A stretch of 64,000 bases of DNA from Deltaproteobacteria bacterium (GCA_026129095.1 JAHCIT010000001.1:124001-188000); one strand, 5' to 3'. Shown: positions 1 to 9,846, counted from the first letter of the stretch. Made by a program: numbers and translations. Notes: a model not told the origin generated them from the sequence alone.

Positions 1-450
1 AATGGGGAAAAGAACCTTCGCCATCATCGTTGCCACCCAGCTCACAAAGACGCGCCACAGGTTCCACTCGCCGGTAGAACCGCCCGACGATTTCCGGGTA
101 CCGGCCACGAGATCCACGTCACCGGCAGCCATGCGGTCAAAGATGCGGCGAATCGCCTCGGGGGGATGCTGTCCGTCCCCGTCAATCACGGCGAGATAAC
201 GGCCCTTTGCCGCCCGCCACCCCGCAATGACCGCCGTGGCAAGACCACGTTCGGTGGTCCGCCGGATAGCACGAACCCTCGGATGATCCGCCGAATACCG
301 GTCGACCAGTTCCCAGGTCCGGTCAGGACTATCATCGTCCACGACGACTATCTCATAGTCGAGACCATTCAACGCCAGTCCGAGTTCGTCCAGAAGGCCG
401 CGGATATTGGCGCTTTCATTGTAGGTAGGGACGACGAGCGAGAAGTCCAA
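1..450 (-). CDS. Polyprenyl-phosphate glycosyltransferase, family 2 (partial, C-terminus off window)
   Basis: The minus frame from 450 is open to the window edge, so 150 codons are visible and the C-terminus is missing. The N-terminus reads VVPTYNES, then VVVDDDSPDRT and a DGDGQHPPE segment: the nucleotide-sugar and metal-binding motifs of GT-A enzymes of the dolichol-phosphate-mannose synthase type. These move a sugar from a nucleotide donor onto a polyprenyl phosphate at the cytoplasmic membrane. I chose the TTG start at 450 because AAGGAAG (458-464) sits 7 nt upstream and homology begins at once. It lies 24 nt downstream of a GT39-type transferase on the same strand, which would use just such a lipid-linked sugar. 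The family is clear; the sugar is not. Confidence 0.85.
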   Translation of the reverse strand, partial: MDFSLVVPTYNESANIRGLLDELGLALNGLDYEIVVVDDDSPDRTWELVDRYSADHPRVRAIRRTTERGLATAVIAGWRAAKGRYLAVIDGDGQHPPEAIRRIFDRMAAGDVDLVAGTRKSSGGSTGEWNLWRVFVSWVATMMAKVLFPI

Positions 451-474
451 GGGACGGCTTCCTTAAGTCAGGAT

Positions 475-2070
475 TCAGGGACTATCCCGCCGGCGCCAGA
501 TGACGATCCGGCCCACCGGGTCCGCCTGCGTATAGCGACTCTCCACCCACGATGCCAGCGCGGGAGGCATCGGACAGCAACCCCAGCCGTGCAAGCCGCC
601 GGGCGACAGATCGGCGATTTCGAGCGGGCGGCTTCTCTCCAGATCGGAGACGAGTTTCCCTAGTTCATCCGGATCAATGAATTGTGACCCGTCCAGTTCG
701 CCCCGCCGCTGGGCATCCGAGCCGAACGCATAGCCCGAAACCTTCGTCACCGGGACGATATAACGCGAAGCCGGCATCCGGCCAGAAAGATAATAGGCCC
801 CAGTGGCATAACCCCAGACGAACACTGTTCCCTGCCGGGGGATATCCCGTTTCCAGTGCTCTGACAGTCCCAGGACATCCTCGCCGATCCGCCGGTCGAT
901 GGAACCCGTAGCAAGATTTGACGAGTTGACGACGAGCGCGGCGAGCGCCGGCACGAGCGCCCCTGCCATTACCAGTGCCGGACGGCGGCCCGATGACCGG
1001 GGCGGGGTGAAAGAGTCACGGTTGAGGATGGTATTCGCGAATACAGCAGCGAGCGGCACCAGTGAAGGCAGGAACTGCAGAAAGTAATGGCCGCGCCAGC
1101 GGCCTCCGAAGGCGCACGGAACAATCGTGATCCAGGAGACGGCAGCAAGGAGCAGCCGGTCCGGCTGACGCACCGAATCGTGCCAGCGGCGCAGGATTTC
1201 CGCCGTTGACACCACAAGTGCCGCCCACAAAAGCGCCGCCGAGGCTACCCAGGGAAGGAGCGACGTGGCCATCCGGCGAAAACCGTCCAGCCCACGGTTC
1301 GACGTAGCTCCGATGTCGCCGCCCGACAGGAAGCTCCAGTAAAGAAACTCATGACCCGCTCCGGCCAGATGAAAACCGGCATAGCCCAATCCCAGCACAC
1401 CGATGCCACCTGCCGCTGCTCCGGCCGAGCGGACAATAACAATCCGCAAGCGTCCTTCTCCGGCGAGCCCGGCTGCAACAAGCCAAACGCCAGCCACGGC
1501 CAGAGCCGCAAAAAGCGCGGTCGGACGGGCAAGAACGGCGAGCGCGAACAGCGCACCCACTGCAAGACCGTTTGCCGCCGCATCCTTCAGGCCATTTCGC
1601 TCACGCACCGCCAGCACGAGTGCTGCTGCCAGCGGCAGGTTCATGAACACTTCGGTATTTGCCGTCAGGAAGTGCCGGTCCAGCCACGCCGCTGAAAAGA
1701 GCAGATAGAAAACCGTCGCGAGACGCTTCAGTCCTGCTGCCGCTCCGGCCAGCATCTCACCCACGAGCAACGCCGTCAGCCAGGAAAACAGGCCCGCCAG
1801 GATTCTCCCGCCCGTCACGGAGCCACCCACAAGGGCAAAAAGAAACCATGTGAGCGGGGGCTTGTTGTCGATGAAATCCAGGTAAGGCACGCCGCCGGCG
1901 AGCAGTATTCTGGCGCCCACGGCTCGCACCGCCTCGTCGGAGTCCATCAGCGGAGCGAGCATTGACGGAAATCGCGTCGCCACAAGTATCAGCAGCGTCA
2001 GGCCGAGGAACTGGCCTTTCGGCATCATTCCCAGCCGCTCCACCAGGAGACTGTCCTCCATCCGGCTCAT
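475..2070 (-). CDS. GT39/ArnT-like integral membrane glycosyltransferase (copy 2)
   Basis: 531 aa with about ten or more hydrophobic segments. The first periplasmic loop holds the acidic DSDEAV motif and a downstream DNKPPL motif, both hallmarks of GT-C fold enzymes of the PMT/ArnT type (GT39), which transfer a sugar from polyprenyl phosphate to protein, lipid A or a polymer on the periplasmic side. A C-terminal soluble part carries VWGYATGAYYLSGR. Its ATG overlaps the stop of the upstream gene by 4 nt, so the two are translationally coupled, and the polyprenyl-phosphate GT2 follows 24 nt later. The neighbouring 524-aa protein is a paralog sharing the loop and C-terminal motifs. Acceptor and sugar cannot be read from sequence. 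Confidence 0.8.
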   Translation of the reverse strand: MSRMEDSLLVERLGMMPKGQFLGLTLLILVATRFPSMLAPLMDSDEAVRAVGARILLAGGVPYLDFIDNKPPLTWFLFALVGGSVTGGRILAGLFSWLTALLVGEMLAGAAAGLKRLATVFYLLFSAAWLDRHFLTANTEVFMNLPLAAALVLAVRERNGLKDAAANGLAVGALFALAVLARPTALFAALAVAGVWLVAAGLAGEGRLRIVIVRSAGAAAGGIGVLGLGYAGFHLAGAGHEFLYWSFLSGGDIGATSNRGLDGFRRMATSLLPWVASAALLWAALVVSTAEILRRWHDSVRQPDRLLLAAVSWITIVPCAFGGRWRGHYFLQFLPSLVPLAAVFANTILNRDSFTPPRSSGRRPALVMAGALVPALAALVVNSSNLATGSIDRRIGEDVLGLSEHWKRDIPRQGTVFVWGYATGAYYLSGRMPASRYIVPVTKVSGYAFGSDAQRRGELDGSQFIDPDELGKLVSDLERSRPLEIADLSPGGLHGWGCCPMPPALASWVESRYTQADPVGRIVIWRRRDSP

Positions 2071-3641
2071 TTTTTACGGCACCTTTCCGGTTCTGGCGTT
2101 GCGTGGCATTCCAGAAACCGGAATGAGCGGGCCGCCTTTCCATCAGATGCCGCCTCGGTGCAGCTGGTTTCAACCCATTCGTTCAGTTCCGGATAGTGTT
2201 CGAAACCAAAGCCGCCAAAATAGTGGAAGTCGTAACGGCTGAAATCGACGATCATCGCGGGCGGGGTGCAACGCAGGTCATTCATGAACTGGGCCCAGCG
2301 TTCCGGCAAAACCAGCGCTTGCGGATTCATGCGGCTGGCGAAATCCTTTGCCCCGCCGAAGGAGTACCCCGTGACAGTCGTTGCAGGAGTGAGATGCCGG
2401 GTGGCAGGCCTCCGCCCCGATCGTTCGTAGAAATCCGGCCCATATCCCCAGACGAGCATCCGGTCGGTTTCCCGTGTGCGATCACGAACAAACCGGACCG
2501 CTTCAGCGACTTCGACGCGTGTTTCACGGGTGTTTTCGGCCAGATGAAGGCGCCAGAAACCCACACCGGTAAATACCAGCGCTCCTGCAGCCACGATAGC
2601 GGTGGCAACAGCACGAAGCCGCTCCTGTCCCGGTGCCAGCGCCGCCACAAGGACGAGTGGCGGAATAACCTGAAGATAGTAGTGCCCGAGCCAGCGGCCT
2701 CCGGCGGCGGCCGCTGCCAGCGAAAGCATGGCCGCTGCCAGCAGTGCAGCGCTGATCCAGCGGGCCTTCCCCTGCTGGCGGAGAATACTCGCCCCAGCCA
2801 GCGCCCACAGGGGGAGCGTGATTGCGAAGGCGGGCGCGACATTCGACAGGAACCGGCGGGCCGAAACGGCGGCCGACGGACCCACATCCACATAAAGCTG
2901 GTTCGCGGTCCATGACCAGAACACCATTTCACGCAAGGCACCGGCATCTCCCATCAGGGTCAGGAGTAAAACCAGTGCCACCGCACCACCTGATACAAAG
3001 AGGAGAAGGCGAACGGCCAGTGACCGTAACTCTCCGCAAACGACCAGCACTGCGGCCAGCGGCAGCCCCAGAACAGCCGCCGGAATCCGGGTGAACGGAA
3101 TCAGGATGGCGAGTGCCCCCGCCAGTGCAAGCCGGAGATGTGCGCCGGGACCGGCGGTGGCAATCAACCACAAGGAACCCATGAATAGACACGCACACAC
3201 GAGTTCTGTCGAAACAAACTGGGTTTGCCGCTCCATGCCGAGCGTCAGTCCCAGAAGTAGCAGTAGCCCTGCGGGAACTCCCGAAACCGGTCTGGCTGAA
3301 AGCAGGGCAACGATCCGGTCAGCCATTGAGGCCGACAGCACGAGCAGCAGGATGCAGAGCACACGCAGCGCCGGGATCGCCAGCTCGCCCATCCAGGCCG
3401 TGAGCGCGTAAAAGGCGAAAATGACCGGCGGCTTCGTATCCACGAAATCGAGGTAGGGAACACCCCCACCAGTCCAGATCCGGGCACCAGTCATCCAGAC
3501 CGCTTCATCAATACTGATGACGGGAACAGCAACAAATAGCCCGCGTAGACAGAACGCTACCGCAGCGTACATGACCATACGTTTTGCCATCGTAGACCGG
3601 CCAACCGGCCGCGCTGCAGATACTGAAGCAGAAGCGGGCAT
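2067..3641 (-). CDS. GT39/ArnT-like integral membrane glycosyltransferase (copy 1)
   Basis: 524 aa, multi-spanning, with the loop motif SIDEAVWMTGARI, then GGVPYLDFVDTKPP, parallel to DSDEAV and DNKPP of the next gene. The C-terminal half repeats the VWGYGPDFYERSGRRPATR block seen there. This is first in a minus-strand run of two GT39-type enzymes and a GT2, consistent with a pathway that makes a lipid-linked sugar and transfers it outside the membrane. It is divergent from rimP across a 203-bp gap. A paralog pair suggests two acceptors or two positions on one glycan; that is inference. Confidence 0.8.
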   Translation of the reverse strand: MPASASVSAARPVGRSTMAKRMVMYAAVAFCLRGLFVAVPVISIDEAVWMTGARIWTGGGVPYLDFVDTKPPVIFAFYALTAWMGELAIPALRVLCILLLVLSASMADRIVALLSARPVSGVPAGLLLLLGLTLGMERQTQFVSTELVCACLFMGSLWLIATAGPGAHLRLALAGALAILIPFTRIPAAVLGLPLAAVLVVCGELRSLAVRLLLFVSGGAVALVLLLTLMGDAGALREMVFWSWTANQLYVDVGPSAAVSARRFLSNVAPAFAITLPLWALAGASILRQQGKARWISAALLAAAMLSLAAAAAGGRWLGHYYLQVIPPLVLVAALAPGQERLRAVATAIVAAGALVFTGVGFWRLHLAENTRETRVEVAEAVRFVRDRTRETDRMLVWGYGPDFYERSGRRPATRHLTPATTVTGYSFGGAKDFASRMNPQALVLPERWAQFMNDLRCTPPAMIVDFSRYDFHYFGGFGFEHYPELNEWVETSCTEAASDGKAARSFRFLECHATPEPERCRKK

Positions 3642-3718
3642 AAACGGGCCGAACGTGGCATGAAAATACCGGCAAGTCGACTTCGATAACAGCTTGTTAT
3701 TATTGCATTTTCCAGCTT

Positions 3719-3735
3719 CAAGAAGAGTCTTCTTG
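3719..3735. promoter_or_regulatory. 17-bp perfect palindrome (possible operator) upstream of rimP
   Basis: CAAGAAGA-G-TCTTCTTG is a perfect inverted repeat with 8-bp arms and a 1-base centre. It lies in the divergent gap between the GT39 operon and rimP and overlaps a weak promoter-like pair for the plus strand (TTGCCG at 3733-3738, TATGCG at 3756-3761, spacing 17). A repressor or activator site is plausible; no matching regulator is identified. Confidence 0.35.
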
Positions 3736-3785
3736 CCGCCTCTGACCGGTTGTGTTATGCGTTTGCCCCAAGAAGCGGCTTTCTT

Positions 3786-3818
3786 AAGGAAGGCGGGTTC
3801 CCCAACCCGCCTTCTTTA
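3786..3818 (+). terminator. Intrinsic terminator/attenuator-like hairpin in the rimP leader
   Basis: A perfect 11-bp stem (3789-3799 with 3804-3814, loop CCCC) can extend to about 15 bp and is followed by TTTATTG. It ends only 27 nt before the rimP start, inside the likely leader. Leader terminators upstream of the rimP-nusA operon are known in E. coli, where NusA level feeds back on them, so an attenuator is a reasonable reading. It could instead simply block upstream read-through. Confidence 0.6.
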
Positions 3819-3844
3819 TTGGGCCGCAACGGTGAGGACAGCGC

Positions 3845-4378
3845 ATGGTTTCCCAGCGGGAACAGCTTCTGACGGAACGTCTTGAAGCACTGGCGCTGCC
3901 GATTCTGGAGTCAAAAGGTCTGGAACTGGTCGATCTGGAGTTTATCCCCCGCCGGAACGTATCCCAGGTCCGGGTCACCCTGGACCGGAAGAACCGGCAG
4001 GAGACGGGTCCGGTCACCTTGGAGGAAATCGGGCAGTTCTCACGGGCATTTTCGGCCGTGCTGGATGCCGAGGATCCGGTCGAGGGCGCTTACGAACTGG
4101 AATGTTCCTCGCCGGGACTGACCCGCGAACTTAAGCGTGAGCGTGATTTCCGGTGGGCCAGCGGGAGGCTGGTGTCGGTCGTGAGCAGGCCGCCGCATGA
4201 GCGGCCCGGAAAATACACCGGCCGCCTCGCGTCGGCAGATTCGGAAGGTGTGGAGCTGGCGATCCTGCCGCCTGCACCGAAAGGAAAAAAGGCGGCCGTA
4301 ACGGCCGAGCCGGAGCGGCGGCGGTTCCGCTACGAGGAAATCGCGCGAGCGAACCTCGAACTGGAATGGAAAGACTGA
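3845..4378 (+). CDS. rimP: Ribosome maturation factor RimP
   Basis: 177 aa, somewhat longer than the usual 150-160. The N-terminal alpha/beta domain has LELVDLEF and the following strand VTLDRK; the family signature YELECSSPGLTREL sits near residues 103-116, followed by the SH3-like C-terminal domain. RimP binds the free 30S subunit and is needed for its maturation. It is first of rimP-nusA-infB, the order conserved across bacteria, 51 nt ahead of nusA. An insert rich in Lys and Pro (PPAPKGKK) in the C-terminal domain explains the extra length. Confidence 0.95.
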   Translation: MVSQREQLLTERLEALALPILESKGLELVDLEFIPRRNVSQVRVTLDRKNRQETGPVTLEEIGQFSRAFSAVLDAEDPVEGAYELECSSPGLTRELKRERDFRWASGRLVSVVSRPPHERPGKYTGRLASADSEGVELAILPPAPKGKKAAVTAEPERRRFRYEEIARANLELEWKD

Positions 4379-4429
4379 AGACACGGGCGCACCGCCACAA
4401 GGCGCGCGCCCTGAAGAGGTAAGAAACCC

Positions 4430-5845
4430 ATGCTGGACACCAACCTTGGACGGGTGATTGATGCTGTCGCCAAGGAAAAGGGCATCGAAAAGGAAATCGT
4501 CATCGAGGCCCTGAAGGAAGCGATGCTCGCTGCCGCCAAGAAGAAGCTTGGCATCAGTTCGCGTGAGGCACGGCCCGCCGCCGAAGGCGAGGAGATTACC
4601 GAGCCGCCCGAGCGCACCCGTGTCCTCGAAGCACAGTTCAACGAGGAGAGCGGCGAAATCGAGGTGTTCGAGTTCAAGGATGTCGCCGAAACGGTCGATA
4701 ACCCGGAACTCCAGATTTCCCTGTCGGAAGCCCGCGAACTGGACCCCGAGGCCCAGCCCGGCGACAGCATGGGCATCAAGCTGGATACCTCCGAGCTTGG
4801 CCGCATTCCGGCCCAGGCAGCGCGGCAGATCCTGCTCCAGAAGGTACGGGACGCCGAGCGGGAGCTGATCTTCTCCGAATACAAGGACCGCAAGAGCGAA
4901 GTCGTCAGCGGCGTCGTCCGCCGGTTCGAAAAGGGCAATATCATCGTCGATCTGGGACGCACCGAAGCCGTGCTGGAGCACAAGCAGCAGGTCCCGCGGG
5001 AAACCTACCGCCCGGGCGACCGCATCCGCGCCTATATTCTTGACGTCAACAAGAACAACCGCGGACCGATCGTGGAACTCTCGCGGAGTTCGCCGGAGTT
5101 CGTCCGGAGGCTGTTCGAGAATGAGGTGCCGGAGATCGCCGAGGGTGCGGTCGAGGTCGTGGCCATCGCCCGAGAGCCCGGCGCCCGGACAAAAATCGCC
5201 GTCCGGTCCCGGGATTCCGACGTGGATCCGGTTGGCGCCTGCGTCGGCATGAAGGGCAGCCGCGTGCAGGCCGTTGTGCAGGAACTCCGCGGCGAGAAGA
5301 TCGACATCGTGGTTTACGACGACGAAGTGCACCGTTTTGCCATCAACTCGCTGGCACCGGCCGAAGTCCTGAAGGTTATCGCCCGGCCGGAATCACAGAC
5401 GCTCCAGATCCTCGTCGCTGACGATCAGCTCTCACTTGCCATCGGCAAGCGGGGCCAGAACGTCCGGCTCGCGTCGATGCTTCTGGGCTGGAAGATCGAC
5501 ATCAAGAGCGAGGCGGAGTTTGCCAAGCTCCAGGCAGCTGCCAAGGCCGAACTGCGGACCATCGAGGGTATCACCGACATGCAGTGCGAACTGCTCTACT
5601 CGGTGGGCTACCGGACGGTGGATGAAGTGGCCGATACCCCGATCGACGAGCTGGCCTCCATCGAGGGATTCGACGAGGAAATCGCCAAGCGGATCTGGGA
5701 AGGTGCCACCAAATCCGCGGATCTCAAGGCCGAGGGCAAGCTCGTCCTCGACCTGGACGACAAGCAGAGCGATGCCGAAGCAGCGCCGGACGGAAACGAA
5801 ACGCCCGCCGGACAGCCCACCACCACCGAGGGTGGCGCGGCGTGA
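4430..5845 (+). CDS. nusA: Transcription termination/antitermination factor NusA
   Basis: 471 aa. Order of parts: N-terminal RNA polymerase-binding domain (1-140), S1 domain (about 145-215, with [13 protein letters not shown]), then two KH domains ([11 protein letters not shown] and [13 protein letters not shown]), and a C-terminal helix-hairpin-helix-like acidic region (about residues 375-430). NusA binds the elongating polymerase and nascent RNA and tunes pausing, termination and antitermination. Only one clear C-terminal AR-like repeat is seen, against two in E. coli (495 aa). It lies between rimP and infB with short gaps and is almost certainly cotranscribed with them. Confidence 0.96.
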   Translation: MLDTNLGRVIDAVAKEKGIEKEIVIEALKEAMLAAAKKKLGISSREARPAAEGEEITEPPERTRVLEAQFNEESGEIEVFEFKDVAETVDNPELQISLSEARELDPEAQPGDSMGIKLDTSELGRIPAQAARQILLQKVRDAERELIFSEYKDRKSEVVSGVVRRFEKGNIIVDLGRTEAVLEHKQQVPRETYRPGDRIRAYILDVNKNNRGPIVELSRSSPEFVRRLFENEVPEIAEGAVEVVAIAREPGARTKIAVRSRDSDVDPVGACVGMKGSRVQAVVQELRGEKIDIVVYDDEVHRFAINSLAPAEVLKVIARPESQTLQILVADDQLSLAIGKRGQNVRLASMLLGWKIDIKSEAEFAKLQAAAKAELRTIEGITDMQCELLYSVGYRTVDEVADTPIDELASIEGFDEEIAKRIWEGATKSADLKAEGKLVLDLDDKQSDAEAAPDGNETPAGQPTTTEGGAA

Positions 5846-5884
5846 ATCCGGTAACCCGTCAAGAAGTCTGGAGTGCAAGCATAG

Positions 5885-8713
5885 ATGTCTTCATCCGCAA
5901 AAAAGACCCGCATCAGCGCCCTGGCCGAAAAGCTTGGGGTGGACCCCCAGGTTCTCAAGGCCAAGTTCCAGGAAATGGGAATTCAGGCCAAGACCACCCA
6001 GTACGGTGTCACTGACGAGGAGATCGAGCGGCTCAAAACCCGCAACCAGAAGCTTTTCCTGACAGCCGCCCCCACGCCTGAGGGTGGCCCCGCCAAGACT
6101 GTCGTTACCAAGACGACCAGCACATCGGTCGAAGAAGGCCAGCTGGTGCAGAAGACCACTGTCGAAGCGCGCCGGGGCGGTGTCATCCGCCGCCGGGCCA
6201 CGACAGATGTCCGCGCCGCAACGCCTGAACAGATTGCCGCCGAAGCCGCACAGAAGGCCGAGGAAGCAGCCGCCGAGGCCGCTGCCCAGGAAAATGCCGA
6301 AATGGTCCAGGAACCAGCGGCCGAGGCCATCCCGCAGCCACCTGAAACCCGGGTGCTGAAAACATCCACCCTGCCCGTACCGGAAGCTCCGGTACTGCGG
6401 CGGCCGCCCGTCCGCGAAACTCCTGTGGCAGAGCCCGTGCCGGCAGCACCGGCCCCTTCAACGAGAGCCCGGGCCGTATTCCCGAAGAGTGAATCGCCCT
6501 TCCTCCAGCCACCGCCAGATGCCGGACATCTGCCTGAAAAGCGGATGCTCAAGACTTCGGCCCTGCCGGTCGTCGAGCGTATCAAGATCAAGACCACCAC
6601 TCCCGTCGCACCGGCCGAACGGCCCGGAGCACGGCGGCCCGCCATGGCTCCGTCCGACCTGCCGGCGCAACCGCCTTCGCCGGGACGCACACGGGAATTC
6701 AGCCGTGAACCGGCACCCGTGAAGGAACGGCGCCCGCGGTCCGAACAGCTCCGCGAGATGGAGTGGCAGGAGACCAAGCGGATCCTTACGGCCCGCCGCG
6801 AGTTCATCGAGGCCGAAGTCCTCGCGCCCGGAAGCCGTTCAGCCGATACCGGCCGCGGCGGACGGCGGCGGCCCCAGCGCAAGCAGAAACGTACCAGCGA
6901 GCAGGGCCAGCAGCCCGTACAGAAACGGACCATCCGCGTGGATGAAAGCATTACCGTCGCCAATCTTGCCACCGAGATGGGCGTCAAGGCGGCAGAAATC
7001 ATCAAGATGCTCATGGGTCTCGGCACCATGGTCACCATCAATTCGGCGATCGACCTGGAGACCGCCCAGCTCGTTGCATCCGAATTCGGCCATGAGATCG
7101 TGAAAAAGGGCTTCCAGGAAGACGAAGCCCTCAAGGAAGAGGCCGACCCGGCGGAACTGCTCGGACGGCGGCCACCGGTCGTCACCATCATGGGCCATGT
7201 CGATCATGGCAAGACATCACTTCTGGACGCCATCCGCGAAACCAATGTGGTCGCCGGCGAATCGGGTGGCATCACCCAGCACATCGGCGCCTATCGCGTC
7301 TCGACTCCACACGGGGACATCACCTTCCTCGACACGCCGGGCCACGAGGCGTTCACCACCATGCGCGCCCGCGGCGCGAAGGTGACGGATATCGTCGTTC
7401 TGGTCGTTGCCGCCGACGACGGCGTGAAGCCCCAGACGCGGGAAGCCGTCGATCATGCCCGCGCCGCCGGCGTGCCGATCATGGTAGCGGTCAACAAGAT
7501 CGATAAACCGGGCGCCAATGCCGAACGCGTGCGCCAGCAGCTCTCCGAGCTGGACCTGCTCCCCGAGGAGTGGGGCGGGCAGACAATCTACGTCAATGTT
7601 TCGGCGAAGACCCGTGAAGGACTCGACAAGCTTCTGGAAATGCTCGCCCTCCAGGCCGAGGTCCTGGACCTCAAAGCCAACCCCGACAAGAAGGCCCGGG
7701 GCATCGTCGTCGAGGCCCATCTGGACAAGGGGCGCGGCCCCGTGGCAACGCTGCTGGTCCAGTCAGGAACGCTTCAGGTCGGCGATTCGTTCGTCACCGG
7801 CGCGGTTTACGGGCGGGTGCGCGCCATGTCGGACGAGCGCGGCAACCGGATACAGGTTGCCGGCCCCTCCACACCGGTGCAGGTCGTCGGACTGGAGAGC
7901 GTTCCGGCCGCAGGCGATCCGCTGATCGCCACCAAGGACGAGGCGACAGCCCGCGAAATCGTCGCCGACCGCTCGTCCCGGGCCAAGGTCGCAGCCATGT
8001 CCCGCACCGCCAAGATGACACTGGAAGACCTGTACAGCCGCATCCAGCTCGGCGCGAAGGAACTCCAGGTGGTTCTCAAGGGCGACATGCAGGGTTCGGT
8101 CGAGGCGATCCAGGAATCGCTGGCCAAGATCCCGAAAGACAAGTGCGTCATCAAGGTCATCCATTCAGGCGTGGGTGGAATCACCGAAAGCGATGTCATG
8201 CTGGCGGCCGCATCCAGCGCCGTCATTATCGGCTTCCACGTGCGACCGGACGCCAAGGCCGCCCAGGCAGCCGAGCGTGAGCGTGTCGAGATCAAGACGT
8301 TCGAGATCATCTACGACCTGATCGATGCGGTCCGGCAGGCGATGGAAGGGCTCCTGGAGCCCGACCGCCGGGAACGGATCATCGGCCGGGCCGAGGTGCG
8401 CGAGGTGTTCAACATCTCCAAGCTCGGCAACATCGCCGGCTGCTATGTGAAGGAAGGCAAGGTCACGCGGTCGGCCCAGGTCCGGCTGATCCGCGACGGA
8501 GTGGTCGTCTGCACAGGCAAGCTCTCCTCGCTCAAGCGGTTCAAGGACGATGCCCGCGAGGTTCTGGCCGGCTATGAGTGCGGCATCGGCATCGAAAACT
8601 ACCCGGACGTGAAGGCCGGTGACGAGATCGAGGCGTTCGAGGTGGAAGACGTCAAGGTCCGGATCGAACTGCCTTCGGACAACCCCGGAGCTGGCTCACG
8701 GCCGAACGCCTGA
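5885..8713 (+). CDS. infB: Translation initiation factor IF-2
   Basis: 942 aa. The first 45 residues form an IF2_N domain ([12 protein letters not shown]); a long Ala/Pro/Arg-rich linker follows; a second IF2_N-like segment precedes the GTPase. The G domain begins near residue 430 with [11 protein letters not shown] (G1), DTPGHEAF (G3) and NKIDKP (G4). Domains II, III and IV follow to the end. IF-2 brings initiator tRNA to the 30S subunit and promotes subunit joining. The gene closes the rimP-nusA-infB cluster. The rbfA/truB genes that often follow are absent; lipoprotein genes take their place. Confidence 0.97.
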   Translation: MSSSAKKTRISALAEKLGVDPQVLKAKFQEMGIQAKTTQYGVTDEEIERLKTRNQKLFLTAAPTPEGGPAKTVVTKTTSTSVEEGQLVQKTTVEARRGGVIRRRATTDVRAATPEQIAAEAAQKAEEAAAEAAAQENAEMVQEPAAEAIPQPPETRVLKTSTLPVPEAPVLRRPPVRETPVAEPVPAAPAPSTRARAVFPKSESPFLQPPPDAGHLPEKRMLKTSALPVVERIKIKTTTPVAPAERPGARRPAMAPSDLPAQPPSPGRTREFSREPAPVKERRPRSEQLREMEWQETKRILTARREFIEAEVLAPGSRSADTGRGGRRRPQRKQKRTSEQGQQPVQKRTIRVDESITVANLATEMGVKAAEIIKMLMGLGTMVTINSAIDLETAQLVASEFGHEIVKKGFQEDEALKEEADPAELLGRRPPVVTIMGHVDHGKTSLLDAIRETNVVAGESGGITQHIGAYRVSTPHGDITFLDTPGHEAFTTMRARGAKVTDIVVLVVAADDGVKPQTREAVDHARAAGVPIMVAVNKIDKPGANAERVRQQLSELDLLPEEWGGQTIYVNVSAKTREGLDKLLEMLALQAEVLDLKANPDKKARGIVVEAHLDKGRGPVATLLVQSGTLQVGDSFVTGAVYGRVRAMSDERGNRIQVAGPSTPVQVVGLESVPAAGDPLIATKDEATAREIVADRSSRAKVAAMSRTAKMTLEDLYSRIQLGAKELQVVLKGDMQGSVEAIQESLAKIPKDKCVIKVIHSGVGGITESDVMLAAASSAVIIGFHVRPDAKAAQAAERERVEIKTFEIIYDLIDAVRQAMEGLLEPDRRERIIGRAEVREVFNISKLGNIAGCYVKEGKVTRSAQVRLIRDGVVVCTGKLSSLKRFKDDAREVLAGYECGIGIENYPDVKAGDEIEAFEVEDVKVRIELPSDNPGAGSRPNA

Positions 8714-8783
8714 CGGCATTCCGTATCCGGCAGATGTTTCTTTCTGTTACAGCCGGAAGAAAACATCCGAAACAATTTTCTGT

Positions 8784-8799
8784 TGTGATTGCAGTCACT
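8784..8799. promoter_or_regulatory. CRP/FNR-type palindrome upstream of lipoprotein gene
   Basis: TGTGA-TTGCAG-TCACT closely matches the CRP consensus TGTGA-N6-TCACA. A possible -10 (TCTAAA, 8815-8820) lies downstream, putting the site near -36 relative to a predicted start, close to a class II activator position. A Crp/Fnr-family regulator is encoded at 46364-47206, but no link between them can be shown from sequence. Confidence 0.35.
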
Positions 8800-8931
8800 T
8801 CACTCTCCCCTGCCTCTAAAGTAAGTTCGCCCGGTCCAACGGGGTCTGAATTCGGCGCTACGCCGGGGGAAGGCGTCCGGGAGCAACACACACATCAAGC
8901 GGCCCGCGTGGCCACCAGGAGACAGAAACGA

Positions 8932-9744
8932 ATGAAGACCCACAGCTTTTTCAACCAGACACTGCGCGGGCTTGCCGCGGGAATCATGATCGCGGGACTC
9001 GCCGCCTGCGGAAGCAGCGGAAGCGGCGGCTCCGGCACCGGTAACGGCTTTGCCGATTCGGTGCTCGGCAGCGCAATGGGCGCAGAGGCCGAAGGCGCAC
9101 TGCTGTCGCTGGTCGATACCAGCAACTTTATAATGTCGGATCCATCCGTAGACGCCGCCGATGACTATGTCGCTACCCTGGGAGACTGTGCGAGCAGTGA
9201 CGGCGCAGTTGTCACGATCGAGTTCCCCTGCGAAGACTATCTTCCGAACATCACGGGCGGCATTCTGGAAGTGACCTTTACCAACGGCTCGGTGACATTC
9301 GAAACCATCGAAACCCTGACCACCGAAGATGGCGTGGAACTGGAGATCAACAGCGCCGCCAACTACATGGGCGGAGATCTCTGGGAAGTTATCTCCGACA
9401 CGGAAGTAACTTTCGGCGACGCGACCTCGACCACGGAAGGTGATTACGAGGTTGAGGTTGGAGACCCCTGCTCGACCATCAATGGCGACGTTCTGATCAC
9501 GATGGACCTGCCAGAGCTGGACGACCTTCCGGTGGACCCTATATTCACCGGTGAATACACGGACTACGAGGTGTGCAACGACGGCGGCTGCCCGAACGGT
9601 ACCTTCTCTATCGGTCTCGAAGGCGTTTACGAGATCGAGCTGGAGTTCGATGCCTCGGCTGGCGAAGCCACAATTACCATCAGTGCCGGTGGCACCGACA
9701 CGGTAGTCGGCCCGGTCGCGCTTGAGTGCACTACCCGCGACTAA
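8932..9744 (+). CDS. Six-cysteine lipoprotein of unknown function (paralog A)
   Basis: 270 aa from the ATG at 8932, which has a purine-rich site (AGGAGA) about 10 nt upstream; a longer in-frame opening upstream has no signal peptide and is not used. The signal peptide ends in the lipobox LAAC, followed by a Gly/Ser linker, so the protein is likely anchored in the outer membrane. The mature part is acidic and predicted beta-rich, with six cysteines (DCAS, PCED, DPCS, EVCN, GCPN, LECT). The next gene encodes a paralog sharing GAE-EGAL, VVTIE-PCED, EDGVE and the terminal LECT. I do not recognise a named domain. Confidence 0.85.
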   Translation: MKTHSFFNQTLRGLAAGIMIAGLAACGSSGSGGSGTGNGFADSVLGSAMGAEAEGALLSLVDTSNFIMSDPSVDAADDYVATLGDCASSDGAVVTIEFPCEDYLPNITGGILEVTFTNGSVTFETIETLTTEDGVELEINSAANYMGGDLWEVISDTEVTFGDATSTTEGDYEVEVGDPCSTINGDVLITMDLPELDDLPVDPIFTGEYTDYEVCNDGGCPNGTFSIGLEGVYEIELEFDASAGEATITISAGGTDTVVGPVALECTTRD

Positions 9745-9773
9745 AGCGTTTCCAGGGTAAAACAGAACCCGAA

Positions 9774-9813
9774 GCGGGGTCCGGCCGGAAGGGCCGGGCC
9801 CCGCCTGTTTTTT
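9774..9813 (+). terminator. Rho-independent terminator of lipoprotein A
   Basis: GCGGGGTCCGGCC (9774-9786) pairs with GGCCGGGCCCCGC (9792-9804) around a 5-nt loop with one G-U pair, and six Ts follow at 9808-9813. Its core is nearly the same as the terminator after the paralogous lipoprotein gene. Confidence 0.9.
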
Positions 9814-9846
9814 GGGGTTTCAGCGCCAGAAATGCCCCGGTTCCAG

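Noticed and set aside
4040-5332. 430-codon open frame on the minus strand opposite rimP and nusA
   Set aside because: It is a shadow of high-GC coding DNA: the plus strand carries clear RimP and NusA motifs over the same bases, and the minus translation shows no family motif.
5983-7191. 402-codon minus-strand frame opposite infB
   Set aside because: Low-complexity Ser/Arg/Ala translation opposite the IF-2 linker; no independent signal.
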